Shown here: positions 1-9,470 of the stretch, one piece after another
Numbering within the stretch: position 1 is the first letter of the stretch
Layout: every line of letters starts with the position of its first letter
Origin: Burkholderiaceae bacterium
GTDB lineage: Bacteria; Pseudomonadota; Gammaproteobacteria; Burkholderiales; Burkholderiaceae_C
Assembly (NCBI GenBank): GCA_919902775.1
Contig: CAKKRJ010000004.1
Span: forward strand, 248,001 to 312,000
Length of the DNA: 64,000 bases
Direction of reading: 5' to 3'
Translations under genes and position numbers: made by a program
Notes under the pieces: model-generated
Seen by the model: the letters and a program-made list of their open reading frames with translations, nothing else
The model's database searches: none
What the model was told of the DNA's origin: nothing

Positions 1-1070
1 CTGCCGGGCTTGGTATTGCCGACCGCGCGAGGCAAATCAGCAGGCTTGTCAATCGGCTTACCGTCAAAACGCGTGATGATGTCGCCGGCCTCGATGCCGG
101 CTTTTTCTGCGGGCGAAGCTTCTTCCACTCCCCGCACCAAAACCCCCTGCGCCTTGGCCAGACCAATCGATTCAGCCACGTCTTTGGTCACAGGTGCAAT
201 CTGAACCCCAATCCGGCCACGGCTGACACGGCCAGTGGCACGCAGTTGCTCGCTGACGCGCATCGCTTCGTCCATGGGAATGGCAAACGAGATGCCCATG
301 AAACCGCCAGAACGCGAATAAATCTGGCTGTTGATGCCCACCACCTCACCCCGCATATTGATCAGCGGCCCGCCAGAATTGCCGGGGTTGATCGCCACAT
401 CGGTTTGGATGAAAGGCAAATAATCACCTGTGTCGCGCTGCTTGGCACTCACGATGCCTGCCGTCACGGTGTTCTCCAGCCCAAAGGGTGAGCCAATCGC
501 CATGACCCATTCACCCACCCGCAAACGGCTGACATCGCCCACCATCACGGCAGGCAAACCCGTGGCCTGGATTTTCACCACCGCGACATCGGTGCGCTTG
601 TCAGCGCCCACAATGCGCGCCTTGAATTCGCGCTTGTCGGCCAATGTCACCATCACTTCATCCGCGCCTTCGACCACATGGGCGTTGGTCATGATGAAAC
701 CGTCCGCACTCAGGATGAAGCCCGAGCCCACACCGCGCGGTTGAGCCTCTTCCTGAGGCCGGCTCGAACGTGGGGCTTGCCTGGGCGTGTTGGGCAGAGG
801 TACGCCAAAAAAACGACGGAAAAGCTCTTGCATTTCTTCATCGGGCGTGGCGGAATCCGGCGCGCTGGGGCGCACTTTTTCAAGCGTCCGGATATTGACG
901 ACCGAAGGCCCCACCTGCTCCACCAAATCCGTGAAATCAGGCAGCCCACGCACCGCAGCCGTGGGAGGTTGGGCCATCACCCCACCCGAAGGCAGCCAAC
1001 CTAGACCCGCCACCAAGGCACCGACCAACGCGCTCGATGCGGCCGTTTTCATCCAATTTTGTTTCAGCAC
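1..1070 (-). CDS. mucD: Periplasmic serine protease of the DegP/MucD (HtrA) family, C-terminus beyond the window
   Basis: An HtrA-type endopeptidase and chaperone that degrades misfolded envelope proteins in the periplasm. The translation shows an N-terminal signal peptide (Lys residues, then an Ala/Gly/Leu-rich core ending near VMAQ). A trypsin-like domain follows with His in TNAHVV, Asp in RTDVAVV and Ser in GNSGGP, which is a complete catalytic triad. The start of a PDZ domain (GVLVRGV, then SPAEKAGIEAGDIITRFDG) runs off the left edge. The start is taken as GTG at 1070, behind an AGGAGG at 1075-1080; an in-frame ATG at 1052 is the alternative. It lies 63 bp downstream of a small membrane protein gene and is probably co-transcribed with the fabF end of the cluster. 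In most relatives rpoE-rseA-rseB sits just upstream of this gene; here it does not. Confidence 0.9.
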   Translation of the reverse strand, partial: MLKQNWMKTAASSALVGALVAGLGWLPSGGVMAQPPTAAVRGLPDFTDLVEQVGPSVVNIRTLEKVRPSAPDSATPDEEMQELFRRFFGVPLPNTPRQAPRSSRPQEEAQPRGVGSGFILSADGFIMTNAHVVEGADEVMVTLADKREFKARIVGADKRTDVAVVKIQATGLPAVMVGDVSRLRVGEWVMAIGSPFGLENTVTAGIVSAKQRDTGDYLPFIQTDVAINPGNSGGPLINMRGEVVGINSQIYSRSGGFMGISFAIPMDEAMRVSEQLRATGRVSRGRIGVQIAPVTKDVAESIGLAKAQGVLVRGVEEASPAEKAGIEAGDIITRFDGKPIDKPADLPRAVGNTKPG

Positions 1071-1133
1071 AAAGCCTCCTTGTGTTGTGCACAATCCACG
1101 TTCAGATTTTTTGCCAGATGCGGGCAAACGCCT

Positions 1134-1652
1134 TCAATTCAAGCCATCTCCAGCACGCTCAGGGCCCAAGCCGTCTACGGCGTGGCTGGCCTTGGCTCGC
1201 GAATATACCGCGCACCGAAAACCGTGCCATTGGGAGGGCATCGCCCCCTCGCTCAGCCAGGCACCAACCCACTGTCCACACCCTTGACCCTGCACATCCA
1301 GCCCGCGAACAAAGAGCAAAAGACCGCCCCCCCAATCCAAGCCGACTGACACCATCAGATCCTGCTCGGCAACCCCAACAGGACAGTGGCCATCTTCTGC
1401 CTGCCAGGTCCAGGCCTCACCGCTCCAGAACAAGCGCCCCCCGGTCAGCGTCTGCCGCGGTACCCAAAACGCAGCGCCCAGCACACACAGCCCCCAAAAG
1501 CCCCAGGCCCAAAGCACGTGGCTCCACGCGACCTGACCCCACATTTGCCACGCCCCAAGCCCCACCGCCCCAAGCCCGGCCATGGCTAACCAAACTGCAC
1601 GGCCCCAAACAAAACGCCCCACCGGGAAAGCCACAGGTGGGGCGTTGTGCAT
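1134..1652 (-). CDS. Small hypothetical inner-membrane protein between fabF and mucD
   Basis: A protein of 172 residues, rich in Trp and Gly. Two hydrophobic stretches near residues 18-35 and 43-63 look like a membrane hairpin and are followed by a soluble tail of about 105 residues. No catalytic motif is recognised. It starts 23 bp after the fabF stop and is followed by mucD, so it is probably the next gene of the same transcript. A protein of this shape is commonly found at this spot, after fabF, in Comamonadaceae. Its role is unknown; its place next to the envelope-stress protease and, in other genomes, sigma-E genes suggests an envelope function, which is inference only. Confidence 0.7.
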   Translation of the reverse strand: MHNAPPVAFPVGRFVWGRAVWLAMAGLGAVGLGAWQMWGQVAWSHVLWAWGFWGLCVLGAAFWVPRQTLTGGRLFWSGEAWTWQAEDGHCPVGVAEQDLMVSVGLDWGGGLLLFVRGLDVQGQGCGQWVGAWLSEGAMPSQWHGFRCAVYSRAKASHAVDGLGPERAGDGLN

Positions 1653-1675
1653 GGCAGAAACTGACTTTCAATTCA

Positions 1676-2920
1676 TCAGATGCGCTTGAACACCAAAGAG
1701 CCGTTGGTGCCACCGAAACCGAAATTGTTTTTCAGGGCCACATCGATTTTCATGTCGCGTGCCGTGTTGGCACAGTAGTCCAGATCACATTCGGGGTCGG
1801 GGTTGACCAAGTTGATGGTTGGCGGCACTTTCTGATGGTGCAAAGCCAACACTGTGAACACGCTCTCAATACCGCCTGCGCCACCCAGCAGGTGACCGGT
1901 CATCGATTTGGTGGAGCTGACCACGGTCTTGTGCGCATGCTCGCCCAAGGCCGCCTTGATGGCATGGGTCTCGTTGATGTCGCCCAGCGGTGTGGAAGTG
2001 CCATGGGCATTCAGATAATCAATCTGGTCGGCATTGATACCGGCATTGCGCATGGCGTTGATCATGGCGCGGCGTGGGCCGTCCATGCTTGGCGCAGTCA
2101 TATGCCCTGCGTCTGCACTCATGCCATAGCCACCCAGTTCAGCGTAAATCCTGGCACCGCGCGCTTTGGCGTGTTCGTACTCTTCGAGCACCATCACACC
2201 AGCCCCTTCACCCAGAACAAAACCATCGCGGTCTTTGTCCCAAGGACGGGAAGCGGCTGTCGGATCGTCGTTGCGGGTCGACAAGGCGCGCATGGCCGCA
2301 AAGCCACCCACACCCAATGGAGACACGCAAGCTTCCGAGCCGCCCGCCACCATCACATCGGCATCGCCATATTCGATCAAACGACCGGCTTCGCCAATGC
2401 TGTGCAAACCTGTGGTGCAAGCGGTCACAACGGCCAGGTTGGGGCCTTTGAAACCACTGCGCATCGACACATGGCCCGAGATCATGTTGATGATCGAAGC
2501 CGGGACGAAAAATGGGGAAATGCGACGCGCACCGCGCGCCGTGTATTCGGTGTGGGTGTCTTCGATCAGCGGCAAGCCGCCAATGCCGGAACCGATCACC
2601 ACCCCCATACGGCAAGCCTCTTCCTCGCCCAAGGCATCGCCCGTGGGCAAGCCAGCGTCTTTGATCGCCTGACTTGCAGCAGCAACACCGAAATGGATAA
2701 AGCGGTCCATGGTCCGCGCCTCTTTGGCGGAGATGTAGGACTCGAGATCAAAGTTTTTGACTTCACCCGCAAACCGGCAGGCTATGGCTGAAGCATCAAA
2801 ACGGGAGATCAGACCAATGCCGGACTGACCGGCAAGCAGGTTGGACCATGCATCAGCCACCGTGTTGCCCACGGGGCTGATACATCCCAAACCCGTGACA
2901 ACAACGCGGCGCCGGGTCAT
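1676..2920 (-). CDS. fabF: 3-oxoacyl-[acyl-carrier-protein] synthase II
   Basis: A condensing enzyme that elongates acyl-ACP with malonyl-ACP in type II fatty acid synthesis. Its 414 residues match the family length. The N-terminus reads [16 protein letters not shown]. The active-site Cys is in [15 protein letters not shown], and the two His residues are in [12 protein letters not shown] and in [15 protein letters not shown]. The C-terminal [14 protein letters not shown] is typical of KAS II. It starts six bases after the acpP stop, so the two genes are tightly coupled. It closes the fab part of the cluster plsX-fabH-fabD-fabG-acpP-fabF. The enzyme controls the temperature-dependent palmitoleate to vaccenate ratio in E. 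coli, and the same role is presumed here. Confidence 0.97.
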   Translation of the reverse strand: MTRRRVVVTGLGCISPVGNTVADAWSNLLAGQSGIGLISRFDASAIACRFAGEVKNFDLESYISAKEARTMDRFIHFGVAAASQAIKDAGLPTGDALGEEEACRMGVVIGSGIGGLPLIEDTHTEYTARGARRISPFFVPASIINMISGHVSMRSGFKGPNLAVVTACTTGLHSIGEAGRLIEYGDADVMVAGGSEACVSPLGVGGFAAMRALSTRNDDPTAASRPWDKDRDGFVLGEGAGVMVLEEYEHAKARGARIYAELGGYGMSADAGHMTAPSMDGPRRAMINAMRNAGINADQIDYLNAHGTSTPLGDINETHAIKAALGEHAHKTVVSSTKSMTGHLLGGAGGIESVFTVLALHHQKVPPTINLVNPDPECDLDYCANTARDMKIDVALKNNFGFGGTNGSLVFKRI

Positions 2921-2926
2921 CGTCGA

Positions 2927-3226
<300 letters not shown>

Positions 3227-3982
3227 TCAGGCCATGAACATGCCACCATTGACATGCAATTCTTGTCCAGTGACATAGCCTGCGTGCGTTCCGGCAAGGT
3301 ACGCAACCGCGTGGGCGATGTCATCGGGTTTGCCCAGATGACCCAGAGGAATCTGGCCCAACAAGGCTTTTTGTTGCTCTTCGGGCAAGCTGGCGGTCAT
3401 GTCGGTTTCAATGAAACCGGGGGCCACGCAGTTGACCGTGATGTTGCGGCTGCCCAGCTCACGGGCCAGCGCACGGGTCATGCCCGCCACACCGGCCTTG
3501 GCGGCCGCGTAGTTGGCCTGGCCGGGGTTGCCCGACGCACCCACCACACTGGTAATGCTGATGATGCGGCCATAGCGCTGCTTCATCATGGGACGCATCA
3601 CGGCGCGGCTCATGCGAAACACCGCTTTCAAGTTGGTGTCGAGCACCGCATCCCAATCGCCGTCTTTCATGCGCATGGCCAAGGTGTCACGGGTGATGCC
3701 CGCGTTGTTGACCAACACCTGCAAGGCGCCGTGCTCTTTCACGATGGCGTCGACCAGTGCCTCACCAGCGGCGGCATCGTTCACATTCAGATTGGCGCCA
3801 CGGCTCCCAGGGAAAGACGACAGCGCCTGGCTGATCTTGGCGGCACCCTCGTCGCTGGTGGCGGTGCCGATGACCACAAAACCTTGTTGCGCCAACTGCA
3901 GGGCAATGGCCGCGCCAATGCCACGGGAAGCACCCGTGACCAGCGCCACTTGTGTGGTTTCGATTTTTTCAACTTCGCTCAT
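3227..3982 (-). CDS. fabG: 3-oxoacyl-[acyl-carrier-protein] reductase
   Basis: An NADPH-dependent reductase of the second step of fatty acid elongation. It is a classical short-chain dehydrogenase of 251 residues. The Rossmann glycine motif is ALVTGASRGIGAAIA, NNAG marks the core (VLVNNAGITRDT), the catalytic Ser is in ITSVVGASG, and Tyr/Lys are in YAAAKAG. It has a C-terminal VNGGM. The N-terminus carries an extra run, MSEVEKIETTQ, before the first strand. The start overlaps the fabD stop by four bases (ATGA), implying translational coupling. Confidence 0.97.
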   Translation of the reverse strand: MSEVEKIETTQVALVTGASRGIGAAIALQLAQQGFVVIGTATSDEGAAKISQALSSFPGSRGANLNVNDAAAGEALVDAIVKEHGALQVLVNNAGITRDTLAMRMKDGDWDAVLDTNLKAVFRMSRAVMRPMMKQRYGRIISITSVVGASGNPGQANYAAAKAGVAGMTRALARELGSRNITVNCVAPGFIETDMTASLPEEQQKALLGQIPLGHLGKPDDIAHAVAYLAGTHAGYVTGQELHVNGGMFMA

Positions 3983-4929
3983 GCCAGCAACCCCTTCACT
4001 TCGGCCAAGGTGGCCGGATCGTACAGCGCCACGCCAGTCAATTCGGCATCGATGCGCTTGGTCATACCCGCCAGCACCTTACCGGGCCCACACTCCACCA
4101 GCGTGGTCACGCCACGGGCTTTGATGGCCTGCACACACTCGACCCAGCGCACTGGGCCAAAAGCCTGGCGGTACAGCGCGTCGCGGATCCGGTCGGCATC
4201 GGTTTCTACCGCCACATCGATGTTGTTGAGCACCGGAATCTGCGGGGCACCCAAAGTCAGGGTGGCCAACTTCTCGCGCAGCTTTTCGGCCGCGGGTTTC
4301 ATCAGGCTCGAATGGAACGGCGCCGACACCGGCAACAACAGCGCACGCTTGGCCCCCATGCCTTTGAGGACTTCGCAAGCCTTGTCCACGGCGGCTTTGC
4401 TGCCCGCGATCACGGTTTGCGCCGCGTCGTTGAAGTTCACGGCTTCGACCACTTCAGCGCTGCCTGCAGCGAATGTGGCTTGGGCTTCTTGGCAACCCTG
4501 CATGACTTTGTCAGAAGGCAGACCCAAAATCGCGGCCATCGCGCCCACGCCAACGGGCACAGCTTCCTGCATGGCGGCAGCACGCAGGCGCACCAAAGGT
4601 GCTGCTTGCGCCAGCGTCAGCACGCCAGAAGCGACCAAAGCGCTGTATTCACCCAAGGAATGCCCGGCCACCACGGACGGCTTGGCCCCGCCCTCGGCCA
4701 ACCAAGCGCGGTAAGCGACCACGGCCGACACCAGCATGACCGGCTGGGTGTTGGTGGTCATGGCCAACGCCTCCTTGGGGCCTTCGTGGATCAGCTTGGC
4801 CACATTTTCACCCAAGGCGTCAGAGGCTTCTTGGAGGGTTTCGAGCACCACAGGGTGGTCACTCCAGGCGTCGAGCATGCCCACCGACTGGGAGCCCTGA
4901 CCGGGAAAAACAAAAGCAAATGTGGTCAT
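3979..4929 (-). CDS. fabD: Malonyl CoA-acyl carrier protein transacylase
   Basis: Moves malonate from CoA to ACP, supplying the extender unit. The start is placed at the ATG at 4929 (MTTFAFVFPGQGSQ), because the FabD family begins at this strand; an upstream in-frame ATG at 4974 would add 15 unrelated residues. The catalytic Ser is in AGHSLGEYSALVASG, the conserved Arg is in RLRAAAMQEA, and the catalytic His is in SAPFHSSLM. The product is about 316 residues, normal for the family. It overlaps fabG by four bases and follows fabH with a 75-bp gap. Confidence 0.96.
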   Translation of the reverse strand: MTTFAFVFPGQGSQSVGMLDAWSDHPVVLETLQEASDALGENVAKLIHEGPKEALAMTTNTQPVMLVSAVVAYRAWLAEGGAKPSVVAGHSLGEYSALVASGVLTLAQAAPLVRLRAAAMQEAVPVGVGAMAAILGLPSDKVMQGCQEAQATFAAGSAEVVEAVNFNDAAQTVIAGSKAAVDKACEVLKGMGAKRALLLPVSAPFHSSLMKPAAEKLREKLATLTLGAPQIPVLNNIDVAVETDADRIRDALYRQAFGPVRWVECVQAIKARGVTTLVECGPGKVLAGMTKRIDAELTGVALYDPATLAEVKGLLA

Positions 4930-5004
4930 GTGCAAATTTTGTATTTGGAAAATCGGGTCCAGCGTGCCGTGCATCGCTGACCCGGGCCTGTCAAATCAAT
5001 TGGA

Positions 5005-5982
5005 TCAATAGCGCAAAAGCACCGAACCCCAGGTGAACCCACCGCCCACGCCTTCGAGCATGAGGGTCTGACCCCGCTGGATGCGCCCATCGCGCACGGC
5101 AGTGTCCAGCGCCAGCGGTATCGATGCGGCAGACGTGTTGCCATGCTGATCGACCGTGACCACCACCTTGTCGGGGCCCAACTTCAACTTTTTGGCCGTG
5201 CTTTGCATGATGCGGATGTTGGCCTGGTGCGGAATCAGCCAGTCGATGTCGGCATCGGTCAAATTCGCCTTGGCCAAACTGGCACGGGCCGTCTCTTCCA
5301 ACACGCCGACCGCCAGCTTGAACACAGCCTGACCATCCATCTTGAGAACCGGGTCACCCAAAATACCCCCCCGGTTCACATGACCGGGCACACACAAAAT
5401 ATCTTTGTACTTGCCATCTGCATGCAAATCGGTGGCCAGAACGCCCGGCTCGCCAGAAGCTTCCAGAACGACCGCACCCGCGCCATCACCGAACAGCACA
5501 CACGTGGTGCGGTCCTTGAAATCCAGAATGCGGCTGAACACTTCAGCGCCAATGACCAAAGCACGCTTGGCAGAACCCGACTGAATCATCGCATCGGCAA
5601 CGGTCAGCGCGTAAATGAAACCGCTGCACACCGCCTGCAGATCAAACGCCGGGCAGCCTGCGGTGCCCAGCTTGTGCTGCACCATGGTCGCCACCGAGGG
5701 GAAGACCATGTCGGGCGTCGATGTGCCCACAATGATCAGGTCAATGTCGTGCGCAGCCAAACCGGCAGCATCCAATGCCTTGCGCGCCGCTTCCGTGGCC
5801 AGATCGCTGCAAGCCTGGTGATCGGCTGCAAAGTGTCGGGCACGGATGCCCGTGCGCTCCACAATCCAGTCGTCCGAGGTTTCAACGCCTTGTTGCGCCA
5901 ATTCGGCAGCCAAGTCGGCGTTGGTCAGGCGCTTTTCGGGCAAGTAGCTGCCTGTACCAATGATGCGTGAATAAATTCTCAT
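5005..5982 (-). CDS. fabH: 3-oxoacyl-[acyl-carrier-protein] synthase III
   Basis: Initiates fatty acid synthesis by condensing acetyl-CoA with malonyl-ACP; 325 residues. The N-terminus [17 protein letters not shown] is typical. The catalytic triad is visible: Cys in [13 protein letters not shown], His in [11 protein letters not shown], and Asn in [15 protein letters not shown]. The C-terminal [13 protein letters not shown] is the KAS III signature. The start codon overlaps the plsX stop by four bases, so plsX and fabH are translationally coupled. Confidence 0.97.
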   Translation of the reverse strand: MRIYSRIIGTGSYLPEKRLTNADLAAELAQQGVETSDDWIVERTGIRARHFAADHQACSDLATEAARKALDAAGLAAHDIDLIIVGTSTPDMVFPSVATMVQHKLGTAGCPAFDLQAVCSGFIYALTVADAMIQSGSAKRALVIGAEVFSRILDFKDRTTCVLFGDGAGAVVLEASGEPGVLATDLHADGKYKDILCVPGHVNRGGILGDPVLKMDGQAVFKLAVGVLEETARASLAKANLTDADIDWLIPHQANIRIMQSTAKKLKLGPDKVVVTVDQHGNTSAASIPLALDTAVRDGRIQRGQTLMLEGVGGGFTWGSVLLRY

Positions 5983-7043
5983 ACGGGGGTGACCGCAGGT
6001 TCTGCCCGATCGGCCTGCGCGCCCATCAACAAAGGGGCGGCGTGGGCGATGCGTTCACGAACGCGGTCCAGCAATTGATTTCTGGACGCATCATAAGCCC
6101 GGTTCAAGGCGGTCTCAAAAGCCACCTCGTCGGCCGAACCATGGCTTTTGAACACCAGACCCCGCAAACCCAGCAAGGCCGCGCCGTTGTAGCGGCGATG
6201 GTCCACGCGGTCTTTGAATGCTGATAGCACCGGATAGGCGAAAAGTGCGGCAATTTTTGTGAAGATATTGCGAGAAAACTCGGTTTTCAGAAATCCACCA
6301 ATCATGGTCGCCAGACCTTCACTGGCCTTCAATGCCACATTCCCCACAAACCCGTCACAGACCACGATGTCCACGGTGCCTTTGAAAATATCGTTGCCTT
6401 CGACATTGCCATAGAAGGTCAAATCCCCCGAACTGGCCGCATACCGGAGCAGTTCCCCGGTTTTTTTGATGATTTCGTTGCCTTTGATGGCTTCTTCACC
6501 GATGTTGAGCAAGCCGACCGTGGGATTGGGCTTGTCTTGCAAGACCGACACCAAAGCAGACCCCATCACCGCAAATTGCAGCAAATGTTCAGGCGTGCAA
6601 TCGACATTGGCACCCAGATCCAACATGGTGGTACCGCCGCCCTTGAAGTTGGGCATCTGGCCAGCAATGGCGGGACGGTCAATGCCCTCCATGGTTTTGA
6701 GCACATAACGCGCAATCGCCATCAAAGCGCCTGTGTTGCCCGCAGAAATGGCGGCAGAGGCTTTGCCATCGCGCACCAACTCGATGGCCACACGCATGGA
6801 GGAATCTTTTTTCTTGCGCAACGCGACTTCGAGCGCGTCGTCCATTTCGACCACTTCGGTGGCCGCCACCACATCGGCCCGGGCATCGGTAAAACCGGCC
6901 AGTGCCTCGGCACGTCCCACCAGCAGCAGCCGGGCATCGGGGTGCGTTGACAAGAAATGGCGGCAGGCCGCCAGCGTGACGCGGGGACCGTGGTCGCCGC
7001 CCATGCAATCGACAGCCAAAGTGATCGGGGTGGGCGAGGTCAT
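5979..7043 (-). CDS. plsX: Phosphate acyltransferase PlsX
   Basis: Converts acyl-ACP to acyl-phosphate, the donor for PlsY in phosphatidic acid synthesis; a peripheral membrane enzyme. The start is ATG 7043 ([17 protein letters not shown]), with AAGGA in the preceding bases; a further upstream ATG at 7094 gives 17 residues unlike the family. Motifs seen are [37 protein letters not shown] and [16 protein letters not shown]. About 354 residues. A hairpin followed by a T-rich run separates it from rpmF, so expression of the fab genes probably combines readthrough from yceD-rpmF with an internal promoter. Confidence 0.96.
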   Translation of the reverse strand: MTSPTPITLAVDCMGGDHGPRVTLAACRHFLSTHPDARLLLVGRAEALAGFTDARADVVAATEVVEMDDALEVALRKKKDSSMRVAIELVRDGKASAAISAGNTGALMAIARYVLKTMEGIDRPAIAGQMPNFKGGGTTMLDLGANVDCTPEHLLQFAVMGSALVSVLQDKPNPTVGLLNIGEEAIKGNEIIKKTGELLRYAASSGDLTFYGNVEGNDIFKGTVDIVVCDGFVGNVALKASEGLATMIGGFLKTEFSRNIFTKIAALFAYPVLSAFKDRVDHRRYNGAALLGLRGLVFKSHGSADEVAFETALNRAYDASRNQLLDRVRERIAHAAPLLMGAQADRAEPAVTPV

Positions 7044-7085
7044 GGAATCCTTGGGCTCAGAACCGGGCAATACAAACGAAAGCCA

Positions 7086-7127
7086 CAAAAACAAAAGCCC
7101 GAGGCTACTTGGACAGTAGCGCCGGGC
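7086..7127 (-). terminator. Intrinsic terminator or attenuator after rpmF
   Basis: Read on the minus strand, GCCCG and CTACT half-arms at 7115-7127 pair with their complements at 7097-7109 around a TGTCC loop. The hairpin is followed by TTTTG and TTTTT. It lies between rpmF and plsX in the direction of transcription and would limit readthrough from the ribosomal gene into the fatty-acid operon. Confidence 0.65.
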
Positions 7128-7154
7128 CTCTTGAGGCTGGAGGGCTGACGCCGA

Positions 7155-7337
7155 TCAGGCTTCTGACTTGTTCTTCAACACTTGGCGACCACGGTAGAAA
7201 CCGTTGGGGCTGATGTGGTGACGCAGGTGGGTTTCACCTGTGGTAGGTTCGACTGCGATGCCTGGCACATTCAGGGCGTTGTGCGAACGGTGCATACCGC
7301 GTTTAGAAGGCGACTTTTTGTTTTGCTGAACAGCCAT
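7155..7337 (-). CDS. rpmF: 50S ribosomal protein L32
   Basis: A small basic protein of the large ribosomal subunit, 60 residues. It begins [19 protein letters not shown] and contains the expected [10 protein letters not shown] near the C-terminus. It has no Zn-binding Cys pairs, so it is the Cys-free form of L32. It follows yceD (137-bp gap) and precedes plsX, the conserved yceD-rpmF-plsX-fab order of Proteobacteria that links ribosome and membrane lipid synthesis. Confidence 0.97.
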   Translation of the reverse strand: MAVQQNKKSPSKRGMHRSHNALNVPGIAVEPTTGETHLRHHISPNGFYRGRQVLKNKSEA

Positions 7338-7473
7338 GGTGGCTCCTTGGAAGCTTGGAGGCCGCGCAAATGAAAACGCAGCGTCTGGTTAATGAGAGTG
7401 TCACCCAGCAAACTGGGCGAAGTCATCGATTATAGCCTAAGCTGACGCCCTTTGAAAGAGCCCACTGCCCAGC

Positions 7474-8022
7474 TCACTTGGCAGGGCCTGTTTTGAGTCC
7501 TGCCAAAACACCAAATGGATTGGGCCGCTCGGCCGCCGCTTCAAACGCCGGGTCAACGACCGACATGGGCACGGTTTCAGGACAAACCGCATGCAAGGGA
7601 ACCAGCGGCAAAGACAAAATCAATTCATCTTCGACCAAGGCCAAGGCATCAAAGTCACGACTGATCACCAAAATATCTTCTTCCGCCTCGTCATCGAGCG
7701 CCGCCGCAGTGGCTTCATCGGCCACGAAACGGAACGAACGCTCAGCCGTCACGGTTTCCAGCACCGGCAGCAGGCAGCGCTGACATTGCATCGGCAAATC
7801 CACCGAGGCCGTCAAATCCAGCCAGATCTGATCGGCACCACCCGGCTGGGAAACCAGGCGACCTTGCAACTGCCAAACCACCAGGCCTGCAGGCAGGGCA
7901 TCGCCGAATTGTTCATCGGCCAAACGCCGCCAATCGGCCAGAGCGCTTTCACCCTTGAGGCTGAGGGTATCGCGGGCAAAAGACACCACATCCAGGTGTT
8001 GGGGGTCCATTTTTTTTTCCAT
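7474..8022 (-). CDS. yceD: YceD family protein (DUF177), 23S rRNA accumulation factor
   Basis: About 182 residues. The family signature CQRCL is at the centre, followed by an acidic run (DDEAEEDILVISRD) and the motif ELILSLPLVPLH. The family is needed for normal 23S rRNA accumulation in E. coli and plants; the mechanism is not settled. Two starts are possible: ATG 8022, or ATG 8010 (MDPQHLD), the latter preceded by GGA and a run of A and so perhaps preferred. It is divergent from maf, with about 51-63 bp between the starts, and leads into rpmF. Confidence 0.88.
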   Translation of the reverse strand: MEKKMDPQHLDVVSFARDTLSLKGESALADWRRLADEQFGDALPAGLVVWQLQGRLVSQPGGADQIWLDLTASVDLPMQCQRCLLPVLETVTAERSFRFVADEATAAALDDEAEEDILVISRDFDALALVEDELILSLPLVPLHAVCPETVPMSVVDPAFEAAAERPNPFGVLAGLKTGPAK

Positions 8023-8073
8023 GGCTGCAGTGTAAGAGAATCACCCATCCGAATTTCACCTGGGATTTGCGTT

Positions 8074-8685
8074 TTGACACCGACTTCTGCCGCCACACGC
8101 ACCAACAACCGCCCGGTTGTACTGGGCTCGACCTCGCGCTACCGCCGGGAACTGCTGGAGCGCCTGCGCATCCCCTTCAGCGTGACCGCACCCGATGTGG
8201 ATGAAACACCCCAAACCGGCGAAACGCCGCGCCAACTGGCACTGCGACTGGCCCTGGCCAAAGCCCAGGCTGTCGCCGCCTTGCACCCGCAAGCCGTGGT
8301 CATTGGCTCCGACCAAGTGGCTGATCTGGCCGGTCAACCGCTGGGCAAGCCCGGCGAACACACCCGTGCCGTGCAACAACTGCGTCAAATGCGCGGCCAA
8401 ACGGTCATTTTCCAGACCGCGCTGGCCGTGGTGTGCCGCGCCACAGGCTTTGAAGCGGTCGATTTGGCCGAAGTGCGGGTGGTCTTTCGTGACCTGAGCG
8501 ACGACGAAATCGAAGCTTATTTGCAAGCCGAAAAGCCGTATGACTGCGCAGGCAGCGCCAAAAGCGAAGGCTTGGGCATTGCCTTGCTGGAATCGATTGA
8601 CAACGACGACCCGACCGCACTGATCGGCTTGCCCCTCATCCGCACAGCCCGCCTGCTGCGCCAGGCTGGAGTGAAACTGCTGTGA
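8074..8685 (+). CDS. yceF: Maf-family nucleoside triphosphate pyrophosphatase, YceF type
   Basis: Hydrolyses non-canonical or modified NTPs to NMP and pyrophosphate; the YceF subfamily acts on 7-methyl-GTP. Seen are the N-terminal loop VVLGSTSRYRRELLERL, the DVDE motif, VIGSDQVA with the catalytic Asp, and YDCAGSAKSEGLG near the C-terminus. The start is taken as TTG 8074 (204 codons including stop), because no ATG lies in frame before the first strand; this makes the start less certain. The YceF rather than YhdE assignment rests on its position divergent from yceD-rpmF. Its stop overlaps the next gene (GTGA). Confidence 0.88.
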   Translation: MTPTSAATRTNNRPVVLGSTSRYRRELLERLRIPFSVTAPDVDETPQTGETPRQLALRLALAKAQAVAALHPQAVVIGSDQVADLAGQPLGKPGEHTRAVQQLRQMRGQTVIFQTALAVVCRATGFEAVDLAEVRVVFRDLSDDEIEAYLQAEKPYDCAGSAKSEGLGIALLESIDNDDPTALIGLPLIRTARLLRQAGVKLL

Positions 8686-9467
8686 ACCCCCCTCAACATG
8701 CCATGAACACCCCACAGGGTCGGCTCTTTTTGGTCCCCACTCCACTGGACTTTGGCTGCGCCGCACAAGCCCCGATCACCGACGTGCTGCCCGAAGCCAC
8801 CTTGGCCACGGCAGCCAGCATCCGGCATTGGGTGTGCGAAAACGCCAAAACCACCCGAGCCTTCTTGAAACGCGTGGGTGAAACCCACCCCCTGATCGCC
8901 GCCCTGCCGGAACAAAACATCACCGAATTGCCGCGCCATGTGCACAAAAAAGGTGACCACCAATCTGGCTTTGATGGCAAACCCTTGCTGGCAGCGGCAT
9001 TGCAAGGCCATGATGTGGGCCTGATCAGCGAAGCGGGCATGCCCGCTGTGGCTGATCCTGGCAGTTCGGTGGTGCGCGCAGCGCACGATCTGGGCTTGCG
9101 GGTGGTCCCGCTGGTCGGCCCTGTGTCTTTGCTATTGGCCTTGGCGGCCAGTGGCCTCAATGGTCAAAACTTTGCGTTTGTCGGCTACTTGCCGCAAGAC
9201 GCCGCAGAACGCGCCGCACGGTTGAAACAACTGGAGTCCTTGGCCCACAAAACCGGGCAAACCCAACTCTGGATCGAAACCCCCTACCGCAACGCCGCCA
9301 TGCTGTCGGGCCTGCTTCAAAGTTTGCAGGCCAACACCCGCCTGGCCATTGCCAGCGGCCTGACGCTGCCTTCGGCAAGCATCCAGAGCCACACCGTGGC
9401 GCAATGGAAAAAGGGCCTCAAAGGCCCTGATGGCCACACGCCTGCGGTTTACGCCATCGGGCCTTGA
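8682..9467 (+). CDS. RsmI-like SAM-dependent methyltransferase (tetrapyrrole methylase fold)
   Basis: Related to RsmI, which 2'-O-methylates C1402 of 16S rRNA. The glycine-rich LISEAGMPAVADPGSSVVRAA is the SAM-binding signature, and PLVGPVSLLLALAASGL follows it. The protein is about 262 residues, shorter than RsmI, and lacks the typical N-terminal LYVVATPIGNL form, having LFLVPTPLDFG instead. It is probably a paralogue whose substrate is unknown. The start is GTG 8682, four bases overlapping maf with GGAG ten bases upstream; ATG 8703 is an alternative. The pairing with maf is common in Burkholderiales. Confidence 0.8.
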   Translation: MNPPQHAMNTPQGRLFLVPTPLDFGCAAQAPITDVLPEATLATAASIRHWVCENAKTTRAFLKRVGETHPLIAALPEQNITELPRHVHKKGDHQSGFDGKPLLAAALQGHDVGLISEAGMPAVADPGSSVVRAAHDLGLRVVPLVGPVSLLLALAASGLNGQNFAFVGYLPQDAAERAARLKQLESLAHKTGQTQLWIETPYRNAAMLSGLLQSLQANTRLAIASGLTLPSASIQSHTVAQWKKGLKGPDGHTPAVYAIGP

Positions 9468-9470
9468 GCC

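Noticed and set aside
1037-2791. 584-codon open frame on plus across the small membrane protein gene and fabF
   Set aside because: A shadow of fabF, which has every catalytic motif on the minus strand.
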